From positions 1-36,363 of the forward strand of contig JAQTSG010000007.1 in assembly GCA_028711415.1 (NCBI GenBank): a DNA stretch of 36,363 nt, in the 5' to 3' direction. Positions 7,618 through 16,772 of this stretch are shown piece after piece. Made by a program: the position numbers and the translations under genes. The DNA is from Patescibacteria group bacterium. Lineage in GTDB: Bacteria; Patescibacteriota; Patescibacteriia; Patescibacteriales; JAQTRU01. Position 1 is the stretch's first letter. Each line of letters starts with the position of its first letter. The notes under the pieces are model-generated. The model saw only the letters and a list, made by a program, of their open reading frames with translations. It did not search any database and was not told the origin of the DNA.

Positions 7618-10600
7618 TTATGGCGTTACCGCCCTGGGCGTTGCTGACACCTCATTTGAATACGCGCTCTCTGAACCATCGGCATTAACGGATTTAACCG
7701 CGAAATAATAAGTTGTCCCATTAACTAAACTGCCAACAAATGAATGACTTGTTCCGTCTTCAGTAATGGAAGTACTATAAGAACCAGAGGCTTCCCCGCG
7801 ATAAACTTTATAACCCGCCGCCCCCGCCGCCGCCTCCCAGGTTAAGTCAATCTGCATATCGCCGGCCCTGGCGGAAAGATTAGCGGGCGCGGTAAAAGGA
7901 ATAGCCGAATCAATAGCCTTCTCACTCGCGTTATTCTCCGCGTCATAAGCCACCAAACCAAAACAATATTCTACACCGTTACTTAGATTAAGAATGGTTG
8001 CCGGACTATCCTTTGCCGCTTGCGAACTACCAAAATTTGTTTCCGCGCCGCAATCCGAAGTTGCTTTATAATAAACCCTAAAATTAACCGCTTCGCCGCT
8101 CGCGTCAACCCAGTTTATAATCGCTCGCCTATTCCCCGGCGCTATTGAAGTTATAACCGGAGCCTCTAACGCTTCCGTATCTCTCGGGGTAGCCGAAACT
8201 TCATTGGAATAACCGCTTACTGCTCCGCTCGCGTACTCGGCAACAATAGAAAAATAGTAAGTCTGGTTATTATTTAAATTATCAACCGTGAAAGAAGTCG
8301 CCATGCCCGCATCTATATTTTCCGCGTATCGCCCACTGTTAGTTCCGTAATAAACTATATAGCCAGCCAACTCCTCATCCGCCGGCGCTAAAATCGGCGA
8401 CCAGCTTAAACTCACTATTCCGCCTTCAATTGGGATACCAACTACATTTAAATTAACTTCAGAAACATCAGGCAGAGTTTCCCTGAAAAAATAAGCTTCT
8501 TTTAAAATCCCCTGGATGTTGGATTTTCCTCTAATAATCGTATCCTCGGATAAAATCGCCGGCAAATCATCAACCGAACCGACCGCCCCCTTATCACGGC
8601 AGTAATAAAATTCATAATTGGTATTAGCGCACTCGCCGGTGTTGGATAAGCAACTCATCCCTTGCGAAGAATCTTTCCAGGTTTCCCAGGTGCCGTCGGC
8701 TTTAATCGGCGGCCAGGGATTCTCGCACAAAAATACATATACTTCCGCCTGACCGGTTTTAGTTTGCCCGACAGTGCTTGTCTTTGAAACCGTATCTTCG
8801 GTGATAGTAGCGATTGCTTTTATAAATGTTTTCCCGTCTTTCACGTTTTTCGCCGTTACTGCCTGAATGGGATTGTTAGAATTACTGGTTTCGGCAACTC
8901 GGCTATTAACAGAACTCCAATCCCATTCCCAATTATAACTGCCGGGTATAGCCGTTATAACCTGTCCGTTAGCCGAACGTGGCTCGGCTTGGAAAGACTG
9001 GGGTTCTCCGGCAGTTTTAAATAAATAACTCGCCGGATTAATCGTTATGTTATCCAACTGGCAGACATTATTGCCGGTGGTAAATGACCAAATTTTTGCT
9101 CGGGTAAAGGTTTGGCCGCCAAAAGTGGCTGTATCCGGACCGTTCATCCCGATTTTTTGAGCAGAAAGAACTCCCTTATCGCTATTAAGATCCTCATCTC
9201 CTTTTATTACTACATAATAAGTCCGATTCTTATCTAAGATTTTATTAAGACTAAAAGTTAAATCGGTTTTTCCGTCCGCTTTATTAATCCCGCTCACGAT
9301 GCCGGTAAGAGCGCAATAATTATGATTTGGGTCGGGCGGGCCGGCCAAAACTTTTCCGCCAAATAATGGTCGCGCCGCCTTAGCTAAAATTGAAGAAATT
9401 TTTTGATAAAAATTAGCAGCCACATTTCTTTTTTTATTGATCACTTCGCCCAAAGCTAAATACTGGGTGCCGGCCGGACAAACACTATTTTCATAATCTC
9501 CTGCCACAATTACATTGCCGGGAAAACTCGCGATATCCATTTTCTCATTAAAAGTGGCGGAAATTAGAGAGTTAAGGCAAACGCCAGCGGTATTATCAGC
9601 CGGATAAGTAACCGAAATTTCCGGCCTTTCCCGGCAACAGGTATCAGAAGCGCAGCCAACCCTATCCACCGAGCCGCAGTCCTGGTCTTCTTCGCAACCG
9701 CAATAAAGTCCGCGACTAGCGCCATCGCAAGGCGATTTATCCGCTACGCATTGCAAACCGTTAGTATTGATTTGTGGTATGGTTGGATCGCAGCAGCAGG
9801 TACCGCAAGTGTCAGTTTCCGTATTGCGGCAGCTATAATCCGCACCGCAATTAAAAGCGGAGTTGCAAACTAATTGCGGGGCGGTCGTCGCCACGCATCT
9901 TTCACCCGGCCGGCTGGCTATCGGGCATTTACCTCCGACGCAGGCAGTTATTCCCGAAACGCAACATTCACCGCCGCAGGTAACTCGCGGGGCGGAGCAA
10001 ACTACATTTTCACAACTCCCTGTCTTGGTGTCTAAACAATTAGAACCAGGATTGCAACAGGAAGAGCCACAAACTGTTTGATCCCCGCTGCATTGGCTTA
10101 TTGGGCATCGTCCTCCAACACAGGCGGTTACTCCGACCGCGCAACAATTATCGCCGCAGGTAATTCGCGGACTGGCACAATTAATATTAGCGCAAGTGCT
10201 GGAAGCGGGATTTAAACAATTAACGCCGGAATTACAGCAGGAAGAACCGCAAACTATTTGGCCCGGAGCGCAATTACCGCTAAAGCTGCCGGTAGAAAAT
10301 TCCCATTCATAAACCGAGCTGACAACACGAACATAGCATTCTTCTTTACTGGCTTTGCAGCGGCCGGCTTCGCTGCTATTTGCCGGACAGCAGACCTGAC
10401 TGCCGCAGTCAGTATCTTTAGCACAACTGCCAACTTTAAAATTTAAGCCGTTGCCAGCCAGCCCATTTTGCGCAATTTTCACCGGGCCGGTTATCGCTTG
10501 CTGATGAACCGTGGTTGTTATCTTTTGGGCTTCATCTTCATCTCCCCAAAAACTTATCGCCGCTCCGGCCTGGTCTTTATTCGAACTAAATCTTACTAAG

Positions 10601-12252
10601 CCGGTCGCCTGGTCGCCGAAATTTTCCCCCCATAAATTTATGGGCGTATTATTCGGTCCCATTGTCGGGTCAATTTTACATAAACTCGGAACCGGAGGTA
10701 AACCATTATTAACTTTAAAAAGACTTTCGGAATTTATTGTCTGGCCACTTATTTCCATACTTATCGTATAATCTCCATTAGCCATTCCCTCCGGCACTTT
10801 CACGATAATTTGATTATCACTCCAGACGGTTTCCGCGCAAATTTCCGGGAATTGGTAATTGGCTTCCATTTGGGTTGCCGCCTTAAAATAAACATGGTTT
10901 GTCGCCCCTCTTATCCGGCCAAAGCCACGGCCGTAAATCGTCACATATTGCCCGCCCGGACCGCCGGTTGGTTCAAAAGAAGTAATGGCCGGACCAATAT
11001 AAGGTTCCTTGTTTTTTGTAAATTCCAAATAATTGCTGGCAATACCCTTGTTTAAAACAAAAGTGGTGGTTTCCCCGGTCTGGATATTAGGCACTTTAGC
11101 CGCGCCCTGCTTATCAGTATTAAAAACGGAGCCTTGGGCTATGACCCTATCTTCTTCGTCGCCATAAAAAGCTGTTCCGCCGGACAGGCCAAGGCCATAA
11201 TAAGTAACGCTGTTATCCATTATTCCTTCGGCCGGAGTTATTTTGCAAAGTCCGGGACGAACAATATCATTAACCACAAAATCATCAAGATTAGGGCCCC
11301 GGTCATTATCCGTAGTATCTGAACGTGAATCCGCGGCCACGACTCTTATCGGGCCAGTCATCGCTCCTTCTGGCACGATGACAATTATCTGGTTATCCTT
11401 CCAGTTGTTATCGCAATTTGGATTATTGCTATTAGGAAAACTAGCCGGTACAGTCGGCGTGCCGGTCGGATCGGCAAAATATACCTGGCCAGGGGTAGAT
11501 GTGCCAAAATATCTCCCGCTGATAGTGACTAAACTTCCGGCCGCTCCGTCAGCCGGACTAACCCGCTCAATTACCGGCGCGCCCAGGCAGGTACAAGTTC
11601 CAGTGTCGCAAGCTAAATAAGCCGAACATAAATTATTATCCGCCTCGCAGGTATCCGGCCCGGCCATACTGTCGCAGGACTCGCCGAATCCCCCGCCGGC
11701 TTGGCAGGCGCAACTATCGGTTTCACAATAAAAACCTTCGGGGCATAGAGTTGCGTCGGCGTCGCAAACTCCGCCGGCCGTCTGGTCGCAGGAAATTACT
11801 TCATCGCCATCACCATCGCCGGGTGTAATTCCCGGCCCTCCCGGTCCGCCTCCGCCAGGTTCTTCGGTTCCGGCTCCGGGCCCGGTGGCTATAAGAAGCC
11901 GATTTAAAACAAAACTGGCAATGGCGAAAGCGGATAAAATTATAATTAAACCAATAACCGCGCCGGTCAAAATCTTTTTTGCCTTCTCAATTTTATCCTC
12001 CTCGCCAGCCGCGGTCATATAGAGCCAGCCGGCGTAAATAATCAGGCCAACCGCGATAATTCCTAAAAATCCTAAAGCGATTCTGATTACATTGGCCGCT
12101 ATTACTCTTGGATCTTCGCTACTTAGCCCTATCTGCTCACCGTATTCCAACCCGACATCAGCGCCTTGCGCCAAAGCAAAATTAGCTACCGCAAAACCGG
12201 CCATAATTAGAAGCACTATCACTATTAAATTTTTCCTAAATTTAAATACCAT
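7618..12252 (-). CDS. Giant pilin-fused adhesin with IPT/TIG, Cys-rich, Ig-like and fibronectin III domains
   Basis: The protein has 1544 residues. A signal peptide (1-29, ending FALAQ) and a VirB2/TrbC-type two-helix module come first: helices at about 55-77 and 97-119 around the basic loop EEDKIEKAKKIL. A Gly-rich linker and Cys-rich segments (about 155-222) follow. IPT/TIG domains start at about 225 (APVIERVSPADGAAGS; a second with FEPTGGPGGQYVTIYGRGFG; a third with CKIDPTMGPNNTP). Two tandem Cys-rich units contain CGSSCCN and TACVGG(R/K)CPI. A Big_5-like Ig domain and three C-terminal FN3 domains (two ending SNEVSATPR) complete it. The loop should be cytoplasmic and everything after helix 2 outside. 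The N-terminal module is closely similar to that of the neighbour at 12384-14336. Pilus or surface adhesin is inference. Confidence 0.85.
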   Translation of the reverse strand: MVFKFRKNLIVIVLLIMAGFAVANFALAQGADVGLEYGEQIGLSSEDPRVIAANVIRIALGFLGIIAVGLIIYAGWLYMTAAGEEDKIEKAKKILTGAVIGLIIILSAFAIASFVLNRLLIATGPGAGTEEPGGGGPGGPGITPGDGDGDEVISCDQTAGGVCDADATLCPEGFYCETDSCACQAGGGFGESCDSMAGPDTCEADNNLCSAYLACDTGTCTCLGAPVIERVSPADGAAGSLVTISGRYFGTSTPGQVYFADPTGTPTVPASFPNSNNPNCDNNWKDNQIIVIVPEGAMTGPIRVVAADSRSDTTDNDRGPNLDDFVVNDIVRPGLCKITPAEGIMDNSVTYYGLGLSGGTAFYGDEEDRVIAQGSVFNTDKQGAAKVPNIQTGETTTFVLNKGIASNYLEFTKNKEPYIGPAITSFEPTGGPGGQYVTIYGRGFGRIRGATNHVYFKAATQMEANYQFPEICAETVWSDNQIIVKVPEGMANGDYTISMEISGQTINSESLFKVNNGLPPVPSLCKIDPTMGPNNTPINLWGENFGDQATGLVRFSSNKDQAGAAISFWGDEDEAQKITTTVHQQAITGPVKIAQNGLAGNGLNFKVGSCAKDTDCGSQVCCPANSSEAGRCKASKEECYVRVVSSVYEWEFSTGSFSGNCAPGQIVCGSSCCNSGVNCLNPASSTCANINCASPRITCGDNCCAVGVTACVGGRCPISQCSGDQTVCGSSCCNPGSNCLDTKTGSCENVVCSAPRVTCGGECCVSGITACVGGKCPIASRPGERCVATTAPQLVCNSAFNCGADYSCRNTETDTCGTCCCDPTIPQINTNGLQCVADKSPCDGASRGLYCGCEEDQDCGSVDRVGCASDTCCRERPEISVTYPADNTAGVCLNSLISATFNEKMDIASFPGNVIVAGDYENSVCPAGTQYLALGEVINKKRNVAANFYQKISSILAKAARPLFGGKVLAGPPDPNHNYCALTGIVSGINKADGKTDLTFSLNKILDKNRTYYVVIKGDEDLNSDKGVLSAQKIGMNGPDTATFGGQTFTRAKIWSFTTGNNVCQLDNITINPASYLFKTAGEPQSFQAEPRSANGQVITAIPGSYNWEWDWSSVNSRVAETSNSNNPIQAVTAKNVKDGKTFIKAIATITEDTVSKTSTVGQTKTGQAEVYVFLCENPWPPIKADGTWETWKDSSQGMSCLSNTGECANTNYEFYYCRDKGAVGSVDDLPAILSEDTIIRGKSNIQGILKEAYFFRETLPDVSEVNLNVVGIPIEGGIVSLSWSPILAPADEELAGYIVYYGTNSGRYAENIDAGMATSFTVDNLNNNQTYYFSIVAEYASGAVSGYSNEVSATPRDTEALEAPVITSIAPGNRRAIINWVDASGEAVNFRVYYKATSDCGAETNFGSSQAAKDSPATILNLSNGVEYCFGLVAYDAENNASEKAIDSAIPFTAPANLSARAGDMQIDLTWEAAAGAAGYKVYRGEASGSYSTSITEDGTSHSFVGSLVNGTTYYFAVKSVNADGSESAYSNEVSATPRAVTP

Positions 12253-12311
12253 TCTTAGAATTCCTAATTTCTAATTTAAACGTAATTAACGCAATTTCAT
12301 AATCGGCTATT

Positions 12312-12345
12312 CGGCAGAATCCGACCTCCGGTCGAGATTCTGCCG
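12312..12345. repeat. Intergenic hairpin between the two pilin-fused genes
   Basis: CGGCAGAATC at 12312-12321 pairs with 12336-12345, and CGACC at 12322-12326 pairs with 12330-12334, with one bulged A (12335). The sequence continues into an A/T-rich tract, but the T-run expected for a minus-strand terminator is absent, so I class it as a palindromic repeat. Confidence 0.65.
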
Positions 12346-12383
12346 CACACAAAATTTTTATTTTTTATTTTTTATTTTTTAAT

Positions 12384-14336
12384 TTATTGTGGGCACTCGC
12401 TCCCGGCGGTTGGCGCTCCGGCGCAGCAGGAAGGATTGCCGGCGCAGCCCGGCCCGGAACTTGGCTTAAAGCAATTCTGATTAATATCTTTTACTCCCGA
12501 ACCGACTTGAACCCGATAATTAGTTGAATCGCCAAACATTGAATGCCTTACTTCCACTCTCGTTCTGTCCGTTTCGCCATCACCATTACTGTCAATATTG
12601 TCTTTTGCCACCCAATATCCGGGAGACGAGGTCGCGGAGATTAAATTAATTAGTTTATGCTCAACCTTGTCTTTGCCGTTATTTATTATTAAACTACCAG
12701 TTTTTAAGCTGGAAGACATCATCGCTTTATCAAAATCTATTAAAATCGGACTGGCTAAATTAGCGCCGGTAGCCCCCTGATTAAGGGGCTGCTCCACTCC
12801 GGAAGCGTTTTTCTGGGAAGTAGCCGTAATTTTTGGCGGGTTCAAATCAATTACCTCGCTAACCAGAAAAGACCATTGGTAATTATCGCCGCTTCCGGCA
12901 ATTGGAGTATTTTCATTATAAAAAGTAACTGGGCCATCCGCGTCCGCGTCCCGATTTCCGTCTAAAGAATTAAGGGCCATATCAACCACCCCGGCTAAAG
13001 GAAGCAAGGATAAAGGATAATTTTTTGTTGCCGCATCCCTGCAATGGCCGCCGGAACAGCTATTATAAGGGCTGCGGCTAGCGCAATTGTCTGACCCGCA
13101 ATCAGTCAAAACGGCTGCTTGCAATTCCACCCTTATCTGGCTGCTACCGGGCAGACAATAAATTTTTTCCCCGCAGCCGTTAACCCCGCATTGCTTGTCG
13201 CTTAAAAATTCAATTGTCTGATATTGATTAGAGACGATAAATTTACCTTGCAAAAAATCCCCTTCGCACTGAAGCGCGCTGCAATTAAAAGAAGCACAAT
13301 CAGTATCTTTAACGCAAGGCTGGCCGCCGTTGGCAGAAACGGCCGCGTTTACTATTCTAATATAATCTTTTACGTCTCCCGCGCTGCCGGAGACCGTTAT
13401 CGGATTAATGGCTTCATTAAAATTAATTTGAATAATAGAATTTTTCGGTTTAGTGCTTCCTGGCTTAGGGGAAATTCCTCCGTCATTTACCGCTTTCACC
13501 TGCGGCGGAGTTAAATCAAGCTTTTCGCTTACCTGAAATTGCCACTCTAAATAATCTCGGCTGCAAGTTTTAAAAATATTTTCTCCGTCAGTCTTTTTTA
13601 TGTCATTACTTAGGTAAACCGTATACCAGACGCTTTCCGATGGAGAACCTAAATAAGCGGCGGGAGTAAAAATAAAGGTTTTATTATCCGTGGTCGCTAC
13701 TTTAACTTCTTTAATAAAGTTAGTTTCTTCCTCACTGGTTTTGTAAATTTTAATTCTTCCGTCTGTTAAAATATTACCGGAGGCGTCCCTTAAAGTAGAA
13801 ACGTCTATTTCCTCTCTAAAACTTATTATAAAAGAAGTATTTCTCGGCACTTCTTTCTGGTTGGCTTCCGGATAAACGCTTTCGACGGTGCAGGAACCCA
13901 AAACGCCGATACCACCGCCGGTACCGCCGCCCGGGCCGCCATTTCCTCCGCCTCCTCCGCCGTTATTTACCTCCACCAATCTGTTTAAAATAAAACTGGC
14001 AATGCCAAAAGAGGATAAAATAATTACTAAACCGATAATCGCATTCTTTAAAATACTCTTGGCTTTTTCAATTTTATCTTCACTGCCCTCGGAAGTCATC
14101 CATAAAAAGCCGGCGTATATAATTAAAACCACTGCTATAATCCCGAGAAATCCCAAAGCAACCTGAATGACCCTGGCAACGGTAATCCGCGGATCCTGAT
14201 CAGATAATCCCATCTGCTCTCCATATTCTGTATTCATTCCCAAATCTACTTGGGCAAAAACAAAATTAGCTACTACAAAACTAGCTAAAATTAAAAATAT
14301 TATGACTATTAAATTTTTATTAAATTTAGTCATCAT
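12384..14336 (-). CDS. Pilin-fused surface protein with bacterial Ig-like domains
   Basis: The protein has 650 residues and begins with a signal peptide ending FVFAQ. A VirB2/TrbC-type two-helix module at about 50-120 follows (ALGFLGIIAVVLIIYAGFLW ... IIGLVIILSSFGIASFILNR) with the basic loop EDKIEKAKSILK. After a Gly-rich linker come Big_5-type Ig-like domains (SVYPEANQKEVPRNTSFIIS; INFNEAINPITVSGSAGD; LASPILIDFDKAMMSSSL) with interspersed Cys-rich loops and a Cys-rich C-terminus (CAGNPSCCAGAPTAGSECPQ). It is the first gene of the minus-strand surface cluster and has a good promoter candidate about 90 bp upstream. The first 120 residues are a paralog of the same module in the 1544-residue protein. 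Its exact role is unknown. Confidence 0.84.
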   Translation of the reverse strand: MMTKFNKNLIVIIFLILASFVVANFVFAQVDLGMNTEYGEQMGLSDQDPRITVARVIQVALGFLGIIAVVLIIYAGFLWMTSEGSEDKIEKAKSILKNAIIGLVIILSSFGIASFILNRLVEVNNGGGGGGNGGPGGGTGGGIGVLGSCTVESVYPEANQKEVPRNTSFIISFREEIDVSTLRDASGNILTDGRIKIYKTSEEETNFIKEVKVATTDNKTFIFTPAAYLGSPSESVWYTVYLSNDIKKTDGENIFKTCSRDYLEWQFQVSEKLDLTPPQVKAVNDGGISPKPGSTKPKNSIIQINFNEAINPITVSGSAGDVKDYIRIVNAAVSANGGQPCVKDTDCASFNCSALQCEGDFLQGKFIVSNQYQTIEFLSDKQCGVNGCGEKIYCLPGSSQIRVELQAAVLTDCGSDNCASRSPYNSCSGGHCRDAATKNYPLSLLPLAGVVDMALNSLDGNRDADADGPVTFYNENTPIAGSGDNYQWSFLVSEVIDLNPPKITATSQKNASGVEQPLNQGATGANLASPILIDFDKAMMSSSLKTGSLIINNGKDKVEHKLINLISATSSPGYWVAKDNIDSNGDGETDRTRVEVRHSMFGDSTNYRVQVGSGVKDINQNCFKPSSGPGCAGNPSCCAGAPTAGSECPQ

Positions 14337-14422
14337 TTTTTAAAATTATTTGTTTTTTTGCTTTCTTGTTTTTTTGCTTTCTTGCTAGGTTAGATTGACT
14401 ATTCCACAGTTTTGTTATTTAA

Positions 14423-14431
14423 TGATATTAT
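14423..14431 (+). promoter_or_regulatory. Extended -10 promoter candidate for the (p)ppGpp synthetase gene
   Basis: TGATATTAT fits an extended -10 (TGn-TATTAT) 18 bp before the ATG at 14450, giving a very short leader. No good -35 lies at 17 bp. An alternative pair is TTGACT at 14395-14400 with TTTAAT at 14418-14423, spacer 17. Confidence 0.4.
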
Positions 14432-14456
14432 AACATAAATAAAAGCTAAATGGCAA
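14427..14456 (-). promoter_or_regulatory. Promoter candidate for the surface-protein cluster
   Basis: On the minus strand TTGCCA (14451-14456) is followed after 18 bp by TATAAT (14427-14432), which is preceded by TGT as an extended -10. The -35 lies over the start codon of the divergent rel gene, so the two promoters share the near-palindrome TGATATTATAACA. Confidence 0.55.
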
Positions 14457-15919
14457 ACAAAATGACGATTGAGCAAATAATAAAAAAAACAAAGGAGAAC
14501 AACCCAAAAGCGGATATGGATATGCTAAAATTAGCTTACGATTTTGCCGTCAAAGCCCATGGCGAGCAAAAGCGAAGAACCGGAGAACTCTATATCCAGC
14601 ATTGTCTGCATACGGCTTTTGTTTTAGCGCAAATTAAGGCGGATTTAAATACGATTATCGCCGGTATTCTCCACGATATTCCGGAAGATACTGAATACAC
14701 TTTGGCTGACATCAAAAAAAATTTCGGCGAGGAGATCGCCTATCTGGTTGAAGGTATCACTAAATTAAGTAAAATTAAATACCGCGGCATTGAGAGATAT
14801 AGGGAAAGCCTAAGAAAAATGTTTCTGGCTATGGCGAGCGACTTGAGAATTATTATAATTAAGTTCGCCGACCGCCTTCATAATTTAAGAACCCTGGAAG
14901 CCCTGTCGCCGGAAAAACGTTTGCGGATTGCCAAAGAAACTTTGGAAATCTACGCCCCGATTGCCGGACTCCTGGGAATCTGGAGCTTAAAATGGCAGAT
15001 GGAGGATATCTGTTTTAAATATCTTTATCCGGAAGAATATAGAAAATTAGAATATAAATATGAAGTGGAGAAAAAGGTGGAACGGCACCAATATATTCAA
15101 AGGGTAAAAAATGTCCTAAAGAAAAAATTGGATGAGGCGGGTATTAAATTTGAAATAGAGAGCCGTTTTAAGCATCTTTATAGTATTTACCAGAAAATGC
15201 AGAATAAAGACCGGCAATTCAATGAAATTTATGATGTTTTTGCCCTTCGCATCATTGTCCCGACTGTTAATGATTGTTATAAAGTTTTAGGAATTATTCA
15301 TACTCTCTGGAAGCCGAAAACCAATCGCTTTAAAGATTATATCGCTTCGCCGAAACCAAACGGCTACAAAAGTCTTCATACCACCGTCTTCGGCCCCGAA
15401 GGCAAAGCGACGGAGTTTCAGATCAGAACCAAAGAAATGAATGATGAAGCCCTCTACGGAATTGCCGCCCATTGGCATTATAAACAAAAAAGGGGCGGAA
15501 AAGATGAAAAGCAACCTTATTGGATAAAAGAAATTTTAGATATCCAGCGGGAAGCCGAGGATACCAGCGATTTTATAAAAAAAATAAAATTTGACGTTTT
15601 CGGCAACCGGATTTTTGTTTTTTCGCCTAAAGGCGACGTCTTTGAGCTTCCGGAAAAATCCACCCCGGTTGATTATGCTTACGCGGTCCATTCCGAAGTG
15701 GGCAATAAGGCGGTTGGAGCTATAGTTAATGATAAAATCGCCGGGCTAGACCAGGAATTAAAAAACGGCGATGTGGTGGAGATTATTATAGAAAAAAATC
15801 GCAAGGGGCCGAACCGAGGCTGGCTTAAATTCGTTAAAACCACTAACGCCCGCAATAAAATAAAACATTATTCCGGTAATCCTTTAGAAAATCTTAAAAA
15901 TCTTTTCCCGAAATTCTAA
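14450..15919 (+). CDS. rel: Bifunctional (p)ppGpp synthetase/hydrolase (RelA/SpoT family), short form
   Basis: The enzyme makes and degrades the alarmone (p)ppGpp. It has 489 residues. The N-terminal HD hydrolase has H51, HDIPEDT at 75-81 and FADRLHNLRTL at about 140-150, so the metal site looks complete. The synthetase has EIYDVFALRI, RFKDYIASPKPNGYKSLHTT and EFQIRTKEMN, including the Asp and Glu needed for pyrophosphate transfer, so it looks active too. A TGS domain follows at about 395-455 (DVFGNRIFVFSPKGDVFELP). The protein ends soon after, without the helical, zinc-finger and ACT domains of the usual 700-residue Rel. It is the only plus-strand protein gene here and is closed by a hairpin terminator. 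Confidence 0.92.
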   Translation: MANKMTIEQIIKKTKENNPKADMDMLKLAYDFAVKAHGEQKRRTGELYIQHCLHTAFVLAQIKADLNTIIAGILHDIPEDTEYTLADIKKNFGEEIAYLVEGITKLSKIKYRGIERYRESLRKMFLAMASDLRIIIIKFADRLHNLRTLEALSPEKRLRIAKETLEIYAPIAGLLGIWSLKWQMEDICFKYLYPEEYRKLEYKYEVEKKVERHQYIQRVKNVLKKKLDEAGIKFEIESRFKHLYSIYQKMQNKDRQFNEIYDVFALRIIVPTVNDCYKVLGIIHTLWKPKTNRFKDYIASPKPNGYKSLHTTVFGPEGKATEFQIRTKEMNDEALYGIAAHWHYKQKRGGKDEKQPYWIKEILDIQREAEDTSDFIKKIKFDVFGNRIFVFSPKGDVFELPEKSTPVDYAYAVHSEVGNKAVGAIVNDKIAGLDQELKNGDVVEIIIEKNRKGPNRGWLKFVKTTNARNKIKHYSGNPLENLKNLFPKF

Positions 15920-15926
15920 ATAACAT

Positions 15927-15958
15927 AAAACCCCGCCTTTCGCAAAGGGCGGGGTTTT
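15927..15958. terminator. Bidirectional intrinsic terminator
   Basis: AAAACCCCGCC (15927-15937) pairs with GGCGGGGTTTT (15948-15958) around a small loop. A T-rich tract follows on both strands. It sits between the convergent ends of the rel gene and the YqeY-like gene. Confidence 0.9.
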
Positions 15959-15973
15959 ATTTTTAAATCAAAA

Positions 15974-16441
15974 TTATTTTTTTTCCGCTAAAATTTTCTT
16001 AACTGCTCCGCTTACTTTATCTCCGTCGGCCTGACCTTTAACTTTACCCATCACCTGGCCCATCACCTTCCCAAAATCCTTTTCGCTTACTTCCCCGATT
16101 GAGATAATTATTTCTCTTATTGTTTTTTCCAGCTCTTCCTCGCCCATCTGCGGCGGCAGATACGCTTCCAGTAATTTTTCTTCCTCCTCCTCTTTCTCAA
16201 CTAAATCAAGCCGACCGCCCGCTCTATAGGCTTCAACCGAATCTTTTCGTTTCTTAATCTCTGATTTTATAACTTCAATAATCTGCTCATCATTAAGTTC
16301 TCCCCTTTCACCCTGACGCAGGGATATTTCTTTATTCTGAATAGCGCTAATAAGCAGACGCAAAACAGAAACAATTAGTTCGTCTTTTTCCTGCATCGCC
16401 TTCTTCAAGTTCTCCTTGATTTTTTCCATTAAGTTAGGCAT
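15974..16441 (-). CDS. GatB/YqeY domain protein
   Basis: This 155-residue protein matches the YqeY family, which is related to the C-terminal tail of the GatB subunit of the tRNA-dependent amidotransferase. Characteristic stretches are MEKIKENLKKAMQEKDELIVSVLR near the N-terminus, IQNKEI, EVIKSEIKKRKDSVEAYRAGGR in the middle, and DFGKVMGQVMGKVKGQADGD near the end. Length is normal for the family (about 150). The biochemical role is not well defined; tRNA-related function is suggested from the domain. It follows rpsU by 27 bp on the same strand, a classic rpsU-yqeY arrangement, and ends at the bidirectional terminator. Confidence 0.9.
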   Translation of the reverse strand: MPNLMEKIKENLKKAMQEKDELIVSVLRLLISAIQNKEISLRQGERGELNDEQIIEVIKSEIKKRKDSVEAYRAGGRLDLVEKEEEEEKLLEAYLPPQMGEEELEKTIREIIISIGEVSEKDFGKVMGQVMGKVKGQADGDKVSGAVKKILAEKK

Positions 16442-16468
16442 AAACCTAAATAACTCTTCCTAAATAAA

Positions 16469-16708
16469 TTATCCTCTTCTCTTAAAATTATCTTCAACAA
16501 GTTTTCCGGTTTTTCTTAAAAATTCCTTTTCTTTTCGCAGTCGCAGACTTGTCAAAGCGTATTCTTTTTGCTGCCTTTTATTTTTTTTCGGCTCTAAGTG
16601 TTGCTTCTGACGGGCGACGTACAACCTTCCGCTCTGCTTCAGGCCTTTATTAAACCTTCTTAAAAAACCCTCAAAACTCTCGCCTTTTTTTCTATTAAAT
16701 TCAACCAC
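16469..16708 (-). CDS. rpsU: Small-subunit ribosomal protein bS21
   Basis: bS21 binds near the anti-Shine-Dalgarno region of 16S rRNA in the 30S platform. The protein has 79 residues, slightly longer than usual, with the typical start (VEFNRKKGESFEGFLRRFNK) and a highly basic tail. The start is a GTG at 16706-16708, chosen because GGAGG lies exactly 6 nt upstream of it; this is one of the few strong Shine-Dalgarno sequences among the housekeeping genes here. The next gene downstream is the YqeY-like gene. Confidence 0.92.
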   Translation of the reverse strand: MVEFNRKKGESFEGFLRRFNKGLKQSGRLYVARQKQHLEPKKNKRQQKEYALTSLRLRKEKEFLRKTGKLVEDNFKRRG

Positions 16709-16726
16709 CTTACACCTCCGTTCTAG

Positions 16727-16750
16727 TCCCGCCTCTCGCGAGATACGGGA
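16727..16750. repeat. Palindrome upstream of rpsU
   Basis: Outer arms TCCCG (16727-16731) and CGGGA (16746-16750) enclose the perfect palindrome TCTCGCGAGA (16734-16743). It lies between hisS and rpsU and resembles the nested architecture of the copies at 4291 and 23591, though the sequence differs. Confidence 0.6.
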
Positions 16751-16772
16751 TTAATCCTTTCGTTAAATATTA

